Source: Psychrobacter sp. NG254
GTDB taxonomy: Bacteria > Pseudomonadota > Gammaproteobacteria > Pseudomonadales > Moraxellaceae
Assembly (NCBI RefSeq): GCF_015277735.1
Contig: NZ_JADHDA010000004.1
Span: 62,001 to 126,000, forward strand
Length of the DNA: 64,000 bases
Direction: 5' to 3'
Of the stretch, positions 25,561 through 34,479 are shown in pieces (the first letter of the stretch is position 1; each line of letters begins with the position of its first letter). Below the pieces are notes generated by a model. The model was not told where the DNA came from, did not search any database, and saw nothing but the letters and a program-made list of their open reading frames with translations. Position numbers and translations under genes: made by a program.

Positions 25561-28203
25561 ATGTCTACTGCTGAAACGGATGCTCAAATTATCAATCCTG
25601 ACATGCCTGATGTACCGCCACATTCGCCAAGCAAAATTAATCTGAAAGACTATCAAAAGCCCAGTTTTGATGTTGATATTGTCCACTTAGACATTAAGCT
25701 GTTTGATGATCATGCGCAGGTTAATAGTACGCTTGAAATGACGCGTCAGACAGCGAGTGATGTTGTCCTGTTCGGCGAAGATTTAGAGCTACTGTCTATT
25801 ACCATGAATGGTGACAAACTAGCAGCTGAGCATTACAGCCAAGAAGCGGGTAAGCTGACGATTCATGATGCCCCTGATAAAGTTACCTTGGATATTCAGG
25901 TACGTATTTGTCCGCAGACCAATACCGCGCTTGAGGGTCTATATATGGCAGGTAGTGGCGCTGATACGATGTTTGTGACGCAGTGTGAGCCAGAAGGTTT
26001 TCGCAAGATTACGTTTTATCCTGATCGCCCTGATGTACTCGCGATATTTACCACTCGACTCGAAGCAGACAAGCGTTACCCAACGCTATTGGCCAATGGG
26101 AACTTAGTTGAAGCAGGTGAGGTGGCCGATGCACCAGATCGTCACTACGCGATTTGGCATGATCCAACCAATAAGCCAAGCTATCTGTTTGCCTGTGTCG
26201 TCGCTGATTTGGATGTGTTGACGGATACTTACACAACCAGTGAAGGTCGAGAGGTTTTGCTTGAAATATATGCAAAATCTGCTGATATCGATAAATGTGA
26301 TGTTGGCATGCAAGCGCTAAAAGACGCCATGAGATGGGATGAGGTCAATTATGGCCGAGCCTATGACTTAGATCGTTATATGATCGTTGCGGTCAGTCAG
26401 TTCAACATGGGTGCGATGGAAAATAAAGGCCTCAATATCTTCAATACAGCCTGCGTGTTGTCTAGTCCTGAGACGACCACCGATGCGCGTAGCTTTAGCG
26501 TCAAAGCCATCATCGCTCATGAGTATTTTCATAACTGGACAGGCAATCGCATCACCTGCCGTGATTGGTTTCAGCTGTGCCTAAAAGAAGGCTTTACCGT
26601 CTACCGCGACCAATCATTCTCAGCGGATCAGCAATCGAGTGCGGTACAGCGTATTGATGATGTAGCAACGTTACGTGCCCATCAGTTTGCCGAGGATGCA
26701 GGCCCACTGGCACATCCAGTACGCCCAGAGAGCTTTGTTGAGATTAATAACTTTTATACGACCACCGTCTATGAGAAAGGCGCTGAAATTGTGCGGATGA
26801 TTGCCAATACCTTAGGGCCAGATGACTTCCGTAAGGGCACGGATGAGTATTTCCGCCGCTACGATGGACAAGCAGTGACGGTTGAGGATTTTCTATCAGC
26901 ACTCAGTATCACTGATGACAAAATCGAGGATTTCATTGATTGGTATCGTCAGCCTGGTACACCAGTGGTTTCGGGTCATCAAAACCATGACAGCGCTGCA
27001 AAAACACTGACTATCAGCTTAAGTCAGCAGACTCGCCATGTTAGTGGTTTTGACGCGCCAAAACCGTTGCCGATACCGGTGGCGACTGCACTGTTTGATA
27101 AAGAGTCTGGCGATATCGTCGCTGAGCGTATGCTACTGCTCGATCAAGCTGCCCAGAGCTTTGTCTTTGAGAATGTCGAAAGTGAGCCTGTGGTGTCTTT
27201 ACTGCGAGACTTTAGTGCGCCAGTGCAGCTCAACTACGATTATCAAGACGCAGATTTGGCATTTTTGCTCAAGCATGAGACCAATGGCTTCAATCGCTGG
27301 CAAGTGACTCAGATGCTGGTGAATCGTATTTTGCTGCAAGGTCAAGGTGCGAAAAGCAGCCCTGATGTATACTTAGAAGCATTGGCACAGACATTGCCCG
27401 TCTTGGCGGCTGATGATGCGATGCTGGCCGCAAGGTTGCTTGATATTCCTTCCGCGCAAGAGCTGGCTTCTGCCATTCACAAAGACTATGATCCCGCATT
27501 GGTCAAAAACCAACGCAATAGCTTATATAAGCAAGTAGCTGATACCCTAAAAGATCAGTTAGCCGCCTTATATGCGACTCTGCCAATGCAGTCTTATAAA
27601 GACAGTGCTGAGGCTCGCGGGACTCGTGCTTTGCGTAATGTCGTGCTTGATATGGCATTGACTGCCGATGTGGATGGAGCAGCCGATTGGGCGCAGCAGC
27701 AATATGACAATGCCAGCTGTATGACAGAACGTTTTGGCGCACTAAAAGCAATGGTCAACCATCAACTGGATCTAGCTGACGACTACTTGGCGGACTTCTA
27801 TGAGCGGTTTCAAGCCAATGATTTGGTGATTGACTTGTGGTTCAGCGTACAAGCTGCCGCTGACGATGTAACCCCTGATAAAGTAACATCATTGCTTAAG
27901 CATGCAGATTTTGACTGGAATACACCAAACCGTGTCCGTTCAGTGATCAGCGCCTTTAGCTCACAGCCAACGGTATTATGGACAGCAGAGGGTCTAAAAA
28001 TATATACCGATGTGATCAAAAAACTGGATGATGCCAATCCAGTATTAGCCTCGCGTCTGGTTCAAGTGCTGGCACGCTGGAATACCTTGGCGGAGCCGCA
28101 CCGTCAAATAGCACAGGATCAGCTGATAGATTTACAGCAGAACGTGACGTCTAAACATGTCATTGAAAGCTTAGACAGCGTATTAGGTGCTGCAGATAGT
28201 TAA
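25561..28203 (+). CDS. pepN: Aminopeptidase N
   Basis: Broad-specificity M1-family zinc aminopeptidase of the cytoplasm that trims N-terminal residues from peptides. From the ATG at 25561 the protein has 880 residues, close to E. coli PepN (870). The exopeptidase motif GAMEN is at residues 284-288. The zinc site is HEYFH at 320-324 with the third ligand Glu343. The tetradomain length is complete. AGGAAACCTT precedes the chosen ATG; the frame extends upstream to a GTG at 25480, but that would add 27 residues with no ribosome site. Monocistronic with a strong terminator. Confidence 0.95.
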   Translation: MSTAETDAQIINPDMPDVPPHSPSKINLKDYQKPSFDVDIVHLDIKLFDDHAQVNSTLEMTRQTASDVVLFGEDLELLSITMNGDKLAAEHYSQEAGKLTIHDAPDKVTLDIQVRICPQTNTALEGLYMAGSGADTMFVTQCEPEGFRKITFYPDRPDVLAIFTTRLEADKRYPTLLANGNLVEAGEVADAPDRHYAIWHDPTNKPSYLFACVVADLDVLTDTYTTSEGREVLLEIYAKSADIDKCDVGMQALKDAMRWDEVNYGRAYDLDRYMIVAVSQFNMGAMENKGLNIFNTACVLSSPETTTDARSFSVKAIIAHEYFHNWTGNRITCRDWFQLCLKEGFTVYRDQSFSADQQSSAVQRIDDVATLRAHQFAEDAGPLAHPVRPESFVEINNFYTTTVYEKGAEIVRMIANTLGPDDFRKGTDEYFRRYDGQAVTVEDFLSALSITDDKIEDFIDWYRQPGTPVVSGHQNHDSAAKTLTISLSQQTRHVSGFDAPKPLPIPVATALFDKESGDIVAERMLLLDQAAQSFVFENVESEPVVSLLRDFSAPVQLNYDYQDADLAFLLKHETNGFNRWQVTQMLVNRILLQGQGAKSSPDVYLEALAQTLPVLAADDAMLAARLLDIPSAQELASAIHKDYDPALVKNQRNSLYKQVADTLKDQLAALYATLPMQSYKDSAEARGTRALRNVVLDMALTADVDGAADWAQQQYDNASCMTERFGALKAMVNHQLDLADDYLADFYERFQANDLVIDLWFSVQAAADDVTPDKVTSLLKHADFDWNTPNRVRSVISAFSSQPTVLWTAEGLKIYTDVIKKLDDANPVLASRLVQVLARWNTLAEPHRQIAQDQLIDLQQNVTSKHVIESLDSVLGAADS

Positions 28204-28218
28204 TTAAAGAGACACGAA

Positions 28219-28270
28219 CAAAAAAAGCCCGTTTGGCACTTTATAACTAGTGCCAAACGGGCTTTTTGTT
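28219..28270. terminator. Bidirectional terminator between pepN and the DAHP synthase gene
   Basis: An 18-bp stem: AAAAAGCCCGTTTGGCAC (28223-28240) pairs with GTGCCAAACGGGCTTTTT (28251-28268) around a 10-base loop. Confidence 0.95.
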
Positions 28271-28334
28271 ATTTGCTGATATGACTGTGTTCTAAAATGC
28301 AAAGTTCTAAAACGCAAACAATCGGCAATCGATA

Positions 28335-29417
28335 TTAACGATTTGGCAGTACATCTTTTACCATCGCATGTAAGCTACGCATGGCTACGACAGTGCTGTC
28401 CCAGTCTAGGCAACCATCAGTGATAGATTTACCATACTCAAGCTGGCTTAAATCAGCAGTCAGCTTTTGATTGCCGCCTTTTAGATGACTCTCAATCATC
28501 ATGCCAATAATTGATTTATTGCCATTTTGAATTTGTTCTGCAACGTTTTGGATGACCATCGGTTGTAGATACGGGTCTTTTCCTGAGTTGGCATGGCTTG
28601 AGTCAATCATGATTTTACTATTGGTTTTGCCTTTTGCTAGCTCGTTTTCGACTTGAGCAACCGCAGTTTCATCATAGTTCGGTTTACCATTACCACCGCG
28701 TAGTACCACGTGAGCGTAAGGGTTGCCTTTAGATTTGATGATTGATACTTTACCATCTGAGGATAGACCTAAGAAGCTATGACCTTCCTTAACCGCTTGC
28801 ATCGCATTGACTGCTACCGTCATACCACCATCAGTACCGTTTTTGAACCCAACTGGGCAAGATAAGCCTGAGCTCATTTCACGATGCGTTTGGCTCTCAG
28901 TGGTACGAGCGCCAATTGCTGACCAGCTGATCAAATCCTGCATGTACTGCGGGGTATTTGGATCCAGTGCTTCAGTCGCACAGGGTAGACCTTTTTCATT
29001 CAGATCAAGAAGTAATTTACGAGCAGTACGCAAGCCTTTTTCGATATCGAAACTGTCATTCATGTCAGGGTCATTGATCATGCCTTTCCAGCCGACGGTG
29101 GTACGCGGTTTTTCAAAATAAACGCGCATCACAACAAACACGCTGTCTTCGATCTCTTTTGCCAATACGGCCAAGCGATCAGCATACTCGTGAGCTGCTT
29201 TAATATCATGAATAGAGCAAGGTCCGATGACCACAAACAGACGCTTGTCTTTACCATCCAAGATGTTTTGAATGGTTTTTCGACCGTTTAGTACAGTTTT
29301 ATAGGCTTCATCTGATAGAGGTAGCTCGGTTTTTAGCTCATCGGGAGTAATCAAAGGAATAAATTTTTCAATATTCACGTCGTCAATATCTACATTATGG
29401 GTAACTGATGTTGTCAT
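28335..29417 (-). CDS. aroG: 3-deoxy-7-phosphoheptulonate synthase (class I DAHP synthase)
   Basis: Joins phosphoenolpyruvate and erythrose 4-phosphate, the first step of aromatic amino-acid synthesis. A full-length type I-alpha enzyme of 360 residues, with VVIGPCSIHD near 62 (metal-ligand Cys), GWKGMINDPDMNDSFD near 113, IGARTTESQTHREM near 172, PVGFKNGTDGG near 190 and IMIDSSHANSGKD near 272. Which allosteric form (Phe-, Tyr- or Trp-sensitive) cannot be decided, so the symbol is for the family. The upstream region has a perfect palindrome TACTTATAAGTA near 29542-29553 that could be an operator. Confidence 0.92.
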   Translation of the reverse strand: MTTSVTHNVDIDDVNIEKFIPLITPDELKTELPLSDEAYKTVLNGRKTIQNILDGKDKRLFVVIGPCSIHDIKAAHEYADRLAVLAKEIEDSVFVVMRVYFEKPRTTVGWKGMINDPDMNDSFDIEKGLRTARKLLLDLNEKGLPCATEALDPNTPQYMQDLISWSAIGARTTESQTHREMSSGLSCPVGFKNGTDGGMTVAVNAMQAVKEGHSFLGLSSDGKVSIIKSKGNPYAHVVLRGGNGKPNYDETAVAQVENELAKGKTNSKIMIDSSHANSGKDPYLQPMVIQNVAEQIQNGNKSIIGMMIESHLKGGNQKLTADLSQLEYGKSITDGCLDWDSTVVAMRSLHAMVKDVLPNR

Positions 29418-29848
29418 GGTTATATATCGTCTAGCTGATTTATAGGAACAATCATTATGCGGACAAAAGTGTTGGTTGACAAGGGTAGTCGAGCAGTTAA
29501 TTGACTGATAACTGGAATGAGGAAACCAAAACTTAGTTATACTTATAAGTACTTGGCATGATATTTAGTGTCTTAAATGCCGCTTTAGCATTTGGTTTTT
29601 CTATTTAACTATAAGGTTTGGTGACACATGGACGCCGTCAATGCTTAGATTTTATAGACGAATTTAGCTATTTGTATCATGGTCACGTATGATAGCAACA
29701 TTAAGACACACCCTAACAGTAGACCGCTAAAATAATAAAGGCGCAAAACGTTTATTATTCATAGGATGCTATCGCCGATGGATTGTGTTGTATTTCACAA
29801 TCACGGCTTTTTATTTTATTTGTATGTTTTTAATATTGAGAGCTTATC
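29418..29848. other. Intergenic region between the DAHP synthase gene and lpxB, 431 bp
   Basis: Divergent region. It contains the palindrome TACTTATAAGTA near 29545 on the aroG side and an orphan plus-strand terminator (29774-29822) just before lpxB. Only ORFs of 7-16 codons occur, so no protein gene is supported. A short non-coding transcript is possible. Confidence 0.5.
29774..29822 (+). terminator. Orphan intrinsic terminator just upstream of lpxB
   Basis: GCCG-ATG-GATTGTG (29774-29787) pairs with CACAATC-A-CGGC (29796-29807) around an 8-base loop, then TTTTTATTTTATTTG. No plus-strand gene lies between this and pepN, which has its own terminator. It may end a small RNA or attenuate lpxB. 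Confidence 0.7.
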
Positions 29849-31150
29849 ATGACAGATTCTGCGATGTCTCATCAACAAGCTGAGCTGATTTACCAGACCC
29901 AGATGCATGCCCAAGCGGCCAAAACAGATGTCGAGCCGCTAGTGATCGCCATTGTCGCAGGGGAGGTGTCAGGCGATAGCTTGGGCGCAGATTTTATGCA
30001 GCAGATGAATAACCTACGCGATGACATCGTCTGGGTAGGTGTGGGCGGCGCAAAAATGCAGGCGCAAGGATTACAGAGTATTTTTCCATTGGAGCGTCTG
30101 GCCGTGATGGGTTTGGTCGAGGTCATGGCGCAGCTGCCTGATTTGCTCAAAGCGCGCCGAGAGCTATTAAGTGCCTTTAAGGTGGCCAATATCGATTGGT
30201 TTATCGGTATTGATGCGCCTGATTTTAATCTGCGCGTGGCCAAAAAGCTCAAGCCTCAAGGTATATATTGTGTACAGTATGTTAGCCCTTCCGTGTGGGC
30301 GTGGCGCGAGTCACGTATCCATAATATCAAAGCGGCGACCCACTTGGTCTTGTGTTTGTTTCCCTTTGAGCTGTCGGTCTATGAGCGTCACAACCATCCA
30401 GCCATCTGCGTGGGGCATCCGCTGCTACGAACCATCGATCAGGCGCTGATAGAGGTGCCGATTAATCAGCGCCGCAGTGAGCTCGTTTGGCACAATGACG
30501 GTCTACAGCAGTTTTTTATCGAGCGCTTTGATGATGTGAGCCAGCTCATTTGTGTGATGCCAGGCTCACGCCGCGGCGAAATCACAGCGATTTTGCCATT
30601 GATGCTGGATGGAATTCAAAAGCTCATACTGTTAGACCCAAAATTGTGCTTTATTATTCCAACGGTCGATCAAAACCATCAATACATTGTCCAAGACGTC
30701 ATTGATCGGTGCTCAGAGCAACTGCGTGCAGCCATTGTCGTCGTCTACGATGATACACAGCCAGAATTTAGCCAGCACGCGATGGCCGCGTCAGATATCG
30801 TTATGCTCGCCTCTGGTACCGCCACATTAGAGGCGCTGCTGCTCGAGCGACCGATGGTGGTGGTGTATCAGCTGAACCAGCTGACCTATCAGATTGCCAA
30901 ACGATTGGTAAAAGTCCCTTATGTGGCGCTGCCCAATATTTTAGCAGGTGCGGCTATTGTTCCTGAACTCATACAAGAGCAGGCGAGTGGAGATAATATT
31001 TGCCGTACGGTCATGCGTTTATTGCAGCCACGCGCTTATGCTGAGCAGCTAAAAGACCTTATCACCACCAAGCAAGCCTTGCAGCAGCAGAGCAATCACG
31101 AGCCTGCCAATAGTGTGATTGACCAGTTCTTTGTTCAAACGCATGATTAA
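29849..31150 (+). CDS. lpxB: Lipid-A-disaccharide synthase
   Basis: Glycosyltransferase (GT19) that joins lipid X and UDP-2,3-diacylglucosamine into the lipid A disaccharide at the inner membrane. Motifs seen: VAGEVSGDSLGA near 36, GVGGAKMQAQG near 62, IGIDAPDFNLR near 114, YVSPSVWAWR near 143, PGSRRGEI near 239, SGTATLEALL near 324 and PNILAG near 360. At 433 residues it is longer than E. coli LpxB, mainly through a polar N-terminal extension of about 30 residues. Unlike in E. coli it is not next to lpxA or fabZ here. It precedes rnhB by 51 bp, which keeps the common lpxB-rnhB pairing. Confidence 0.95.
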   Translation: MTDSAMSHQQAELIYQTQMHAQAAKTDVEPLVIAIVAGEVSGDSLGADFMQQMNNLRDDIVWVGVGGAKMQAQGLQSIFPLERLAVMGLVEVMAQLPDLLKARRELLSAFKVANIDWFIGIDAPDFNLRVAKKLKPQGIYCVQYVSPSVWAWRESRIHNIKAATHLVLCLFPFELSVYERHNHPAICVGHPLLRTIDQALIEVPINQRRSELVWHNDGLQQFFIERFDDVSQLICVMPGSRRGEITAILPLMLDGIQKLILLDPKLCFIIPTVDQNHQYIVQDVIDRCSEQLRAAIVVVYDDTQPEFSQHAMAASDIVMLASGTATLEALLLERPMVVVYQLNQLTYQIAKRLVKVPYVALPNILAGAAIVPELIQEQASGDNICRTVMRLLQPRAYAEQLKDLITTKQALQQQSNHEPANSVIDQFFVQTHD

Positions 31151-31201
31151 CACAGCCAACGACTTCTCATTTATTATCAATAAGACAGACAGCAAAGCGC
31201 T

Positions 31202-32113
31202 ATGAATACTCAGTCCAAAATAGAAAATGTTATTAAGCTAGAAAACACGATTAAGCCAATTGGTGCGGATATCGAAAAAATCGATATTAAAGGTCAGTAT
31301 ATCGAGTTGGCCACACCTATCCGCTTATTTGGACAATTAAACGTCTCCCAGTTGCAGGCTCAGTATCCAATGCAGAGTAAGCAAGGTTCAACGCCGTCAG
31401 TCTTACAGATTGGGGTAGATGAAGCCGGACGTGGTCCGCTACTGGGTAGCGTCAATGTGGCAGCAGCGATATTACCAGCCACTTGGTCGGGATTGATTGA
31501 AGCGCAGCTGCTTAAGGAAACACCGTTATCAATACTGACAGACTCCAAAAAATTGAGTGAAAAAAAGAGAGACTTGCTTTATCCACTGATTCAACAGCAT
31601 GCAGTGGGTTATATCATTGCGGAGATACCGGCAGCGGTCATTGATCAGGTCAATATTCTACAAGCAACGATGCTCGGTATGAGGCTATGTACAGAAGTGC
31701 TGCTAGAAACAGTTATCAAGGCACTGGCCTTACAAGCTATAGATAATCAGCCAAGTCAGTTACAGACGCAGGTATTGTTTGATGGTAATCGCTGTCCTGA
31801 TTTGAACCAATCAATATTTGATGCATTAGGTATAGAGACCAGCGCCATTGACTGCCAAGCGTGGGTAAAGGGCGATGCCCGTCATACCAGTATCGCTGCC
31901 GCCAGTATATTGGCAAAGGTGAGCCGTGACAAAGCCATGTATACACTCGATGCCGAGCACCCAGAGTATGGCATTGCCAAACATAAAGGCTATCCGACGC
32001 GCGCGCATATGGAGGCGATTGAAAAACATGGTGTCTTGTCTGAACATAGACGCAGTTTTGCACCGGTGAAAAGAGCACTCGAGCATGCATCAGCAAGTGA
32101 GCGAATAAATTAA
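31202..32113 (+). CDS. rnhB: Ribonuclease HII
   Basis: Cuts RNA in RNA:DNA hybrids and at misincorporated ribonucleotides. The RNase HII core starts near residue 68 with [12 protein letters not shown] (catalytic Asp-Glu pair) and continues with [11 protein letters not shown] near 115, [17 protein letters not shown] near 195 and [21 protein letters not shown] near 222. The protein has 303 residues against about 200 in the family: some 65 residues are added at the N-terminus, and a Gln-rich loop is inserted near 180-190. No internal Met with a ribosome site explains the extension, so it appears real. The pairing with lpxB supports the call. Confidence 0.93.
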   Translation: MNTQSKIENVIKLENTIKPIGADIEKIDIKGQYIELATPIRLFGQLNVSQLQAQYPMQSKQGSTPSVLQIGVDEAGRGPLLGSVNVAAAILPATWSGLIEAQLLKETPLSILTDSKKLSEKKRDLLYPLIQQHAVGYIIAEIPAAVIDQVNILQATMLGMRLCTEVLLETVIKALALQAIDNQPSQLQTQVLFDGNRCPDLNQSIFDALGIETSAIDCQAWVKGDARHTSIAAASILAKVSRDKAMYTLDAEHPEYGIAKHKGYPTRAHMEAIEKHGVLSEHRRSFAPVKRALEHASASERIN

Positions 32114-32148
32114 ATAGCCTAAGCGAAATAAAGATATTGTCTCGAATA

Positions 32149-32190
32149 AAAAACCTGCTACTCATTGATAACGAGTAGCAGGTTTTTATT
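32149..32190. terminator. Terminator after rnhB
   Basis: AAAACCTGCTACTC (32150-32163) pairs with GAGTAGCAGGTTTT (32173-32186), then a T-rich tail. Confidence 0.9.
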
Positions 32191-32351
32191 TGTAAGTTAG
32201 AAAGCAAAAGCCTTTAGTTTATAATACAATAAAGATTGTATCGAAATAGCAAAAGGTGAACCGACTACCAATACTCACATAAAGGATTTCCATTTTCATC
32301 ACAATTTGTATAGGTTGTTTTTTATAAGTTATTTTTTAAGGATAAGAGATA

Positions 32352-33596
32352 ATGGCCAACACTTCCCAAAAAAATCTAGCGGCACTGCTGTTTATTGCAG
32401 TGTTCCTAACGGCTTGTGGTGGCAGCGGCGAAGACTCTGATAGTACGCCTGTATCTAATGACCCATCACCAGCTACTCAAGCAGAGAGCACTCCTAAACC
32501 AACAACCTCAGAACCCATACTATCAGCACCAATCATCGAAACACCTGATAATGATGGAAATACCCCGAGCGTACCAGTTGACAAGGATAATAATCCAGAC
32601 AATAACGCACAGGCCGCGCTCAGTGCCAACAATCAATTCAGTATTGCCAGAACGAGCTGCGGCCTAAAAGGTCTGTCTGTTGATACGGATCTCGATGACA
32701 TTGCGATTCAGCATGCCAACTATATCAAGCACGTGTTTGCAAACAGTACACCGACCAGCTTTAACTCCCACTTTGAAAATGAAATTGCCGATATCGCAAA
32801 TGTGACAGGTGCCAATAATCCTTTTTTTAATGGATTAGATCTAGCAGATCGTTTAATCAACGCAAACTATTTTAATTCACAATATGGTGTCACCGAAAAC
32901 ATCGCGCAATCTGTCTATTATAGTTCAGCAGGCGATTTTTTAAGCTCAGAGATGGTGGCAGGCTCGATGGCAAAATCGTTGCTATCAGCGCCTTATCACC
33001 TGCGTTCGCTCATGATGCCAGCCTCTGTTTTAGTGGGGACGGGGATGCTCACTTATAACCCCAATGGTAAAAACGCTGCTAACAATCGGGGCTATGTACT
33101 GGTGAGCAATGCGTCAGCGACAAAAGCGTCAGCAGACAATACGTTCTCAGGAGTATTTACGTACCCATGTCAGAATGTGACAGGCACAGTGACTGCACTA
33201 TATAATGAGACGCCAAATCCAGTGAGAGGTACTGGGCGCAATTTACGTACTGACCCTATCGGGCAGCCTATTTATATCAGTATGCCAACTGCTAAGAGCA
33301 TCAAGGTCAGCAATGTCAAATTTCGAGATCTGCAACGGGCGACAGATGTACCGAGTCAGCTCATTGATGTCGACAATGATCCTTATCTCAATACCAACTA
33401 TGCATTACCTGCGAATGAAGCATTTATTTTACCGATGACCGATGCCCTCAAAAGCTGTGAGGTAGGTAGCAAAAAAGGCGGCAATTGCGGACTCTATGGC
33501 AATACTCAATACCAAGTAAGTTTTGATGTATTAGTTGATAATAAAACGTTAAAGCAGCAATCATTTACCTTTACCACAGGTAATGTCAATTACTAG
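32352..33596 (+). CDS. CAP/SCP-domain lipoprotein
   Basis: Secreted lipoprotein of 414 residues, function unknown. The signal peptide ends in the lipobox LTAC near residue 22, followed by GGSGEDSD and a long Pro/Thr/Ser-rich linker to about residue 90. Residues about 95-250 look like a CAP (SCP/PR-1) domain: IAIQHANYIKHV, a following SHFE, the TENIAQ motif and a terminal VGTGM strand match the usual helix-His-Glu arrangement. The C-terminal 140 residues, rich in Asn and Thr, are an extra beta-type domain. Several Cys (near 100, 276, 377, 385) could form disulfides. Flanked by terminators, so monocistronic. Confidence 0.7.
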   Translation: MANTSQKNLAALLFIAVFLTACGGSGEDSDSTPVSNDPSPATQAESTPKPTTSEPILSAPIIETPDNDGNTPSVPVDKDNNPDNNAQAALSANNQFSIARTSCGLKGLSVDTDLDDIAIQHANYIKHVFANSTPTSFNSHFENEIADIANVTGANNPFFNGLDLADRLINANYFNSQYGVTENIAQSVYYSSAGDFLSSEMVAGSMAKSLLSAPYHLRSLMMPASVLVGTGMLTYNPNGKNAANNRGYVLVSNASATKASADNTFSGVFTYPCQNVTGTVTALYNETPNPVRGTGRNLRTDPIGQPIYISMPTAKSIKVSNVKFRDLQRATDVPSQLIDVDNDPYLNTNYALPANEAFILPMTDALKSCEVGSKKGGNCGLYGNTQYQVSFDVLVDNKTLKQQSFTFTTGNVNY

Positions 33597-33633
33597 AGTA
33601 AGTGGCTATTTAGATTGCATCGTCAAAGTCACA

Positions 33634-33676
33634 CAAAAAATGGCTGAATCATATCACTGGTTCAGCCATTTTTTTG
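33634..33676. terminator. Terminator between the CAP lipoprotein and DUF924 genes
   Basis: AAAAAATGGCTGAA (33635-33648) pairs with TTCAGCCATTTTTT (33661-33674). Symmetrical A/T runs make it bidirectional. Confidence 0.9.
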
Positions 33677-33714
33677 AGTCATTTTAGAGGATTCTTAATT
33701 GAACTGGGAATCTT

Positions 33715-34380
33715 TTAGAAGGATGAATTTGGTTGTTTGAGGAAGTTTTTCTCATCCTCTGTTGACTCGCGATGCAGTGTGTCATTACGATGCGGATAAC
33801 GACCAAATTGATCGATAATTGCTTTGTGACGATGTTCAAAATCTAAGGTGGTGGCGTCGTCTAACTGCTCGAACAATGGCAAGTAACGTGTATGAATCAG
33901 CGCTGATTCAGAATGCATAAATGGGATAAGAATGAATCTGCGCCACTGCATCGGTAACGTATTAAAATAGGGCTGCTGAATGGCTTCTTGGGCCAGTACC
34001 AATGCCATACTGTCTTGCGCAAAGGCATTGGCTTGTCCGCGGCATAGGTTACGTGAAAACTGATCCAATACGATAATCTCGGCCAGTCGTCCTGCCAAAG
34101 CGGTGATTGAGCTATTACCATCCAAGGAGGACATCGCCGTACGCCACGTTACGCATTCACCTTGTATCGCTGCCTGCCAAATATCGCCGAACTTATCTTT
34201 TATCTGCTGATCAAAGCGATCGTCTTGTACAAACCAATAAGGCTCACTGTCTTTATCGAACCAAAAATCCAAGACAGCACATGCGTCAGCATCGAGATGC
34301 GTCAGATTTATACTTTTTGAATCGAGCTGCGGTGAATGAGATCGACTAGCAGGAGTAGAATAATCCGTTGATAATGACAT
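33715..34380 (-). CDS. DUF924 family protein
   Basis: Soluble helical protein of 221 residues. DUF924 members share LDFWFxxD near the N-terminus (here VLDFWFDKD near residue 36), an ILLDQFSRNxxR-like block (IVLDQFSRNLCRG near 108), FILIPFMHSE near 147 and a late FGRYPHRN (near 195); all are visible. The fold is TPR-like, but the molecular role of the family is unknown to me. It diverges from the nspC gene by about 100 bp. Confidence 0.9.
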   Translation of the reverse strand: MSLSTDYSTPASRSHSPQLDSKSINLTHLDADACAVLDFWFDKDSEPYWFVQDDRFDQQIKDKFGDIWQAAIQGECVTWRTAMSSLDGNSSITALAGRLAEIIVLDQFSRNLCRGQANAFAQDSMALVLAQEAIQQPYFNTLPMQWRRFILIPFMHSESALIHTRYLPLFEQLDDATTLDFEHRHKAIIDQFGRYPHRNDTLHRESTEDEKNFLKQPNSSF

Positions 34381-34479
34381 AAAATATTCTAATTATGATG
34401 AGTTTAGTCTACTATAGCGCAAATATTTATGTCTGTCTGTCAAGATACCAACAGCAGAGTTTCTATTAGGTAATCTATT

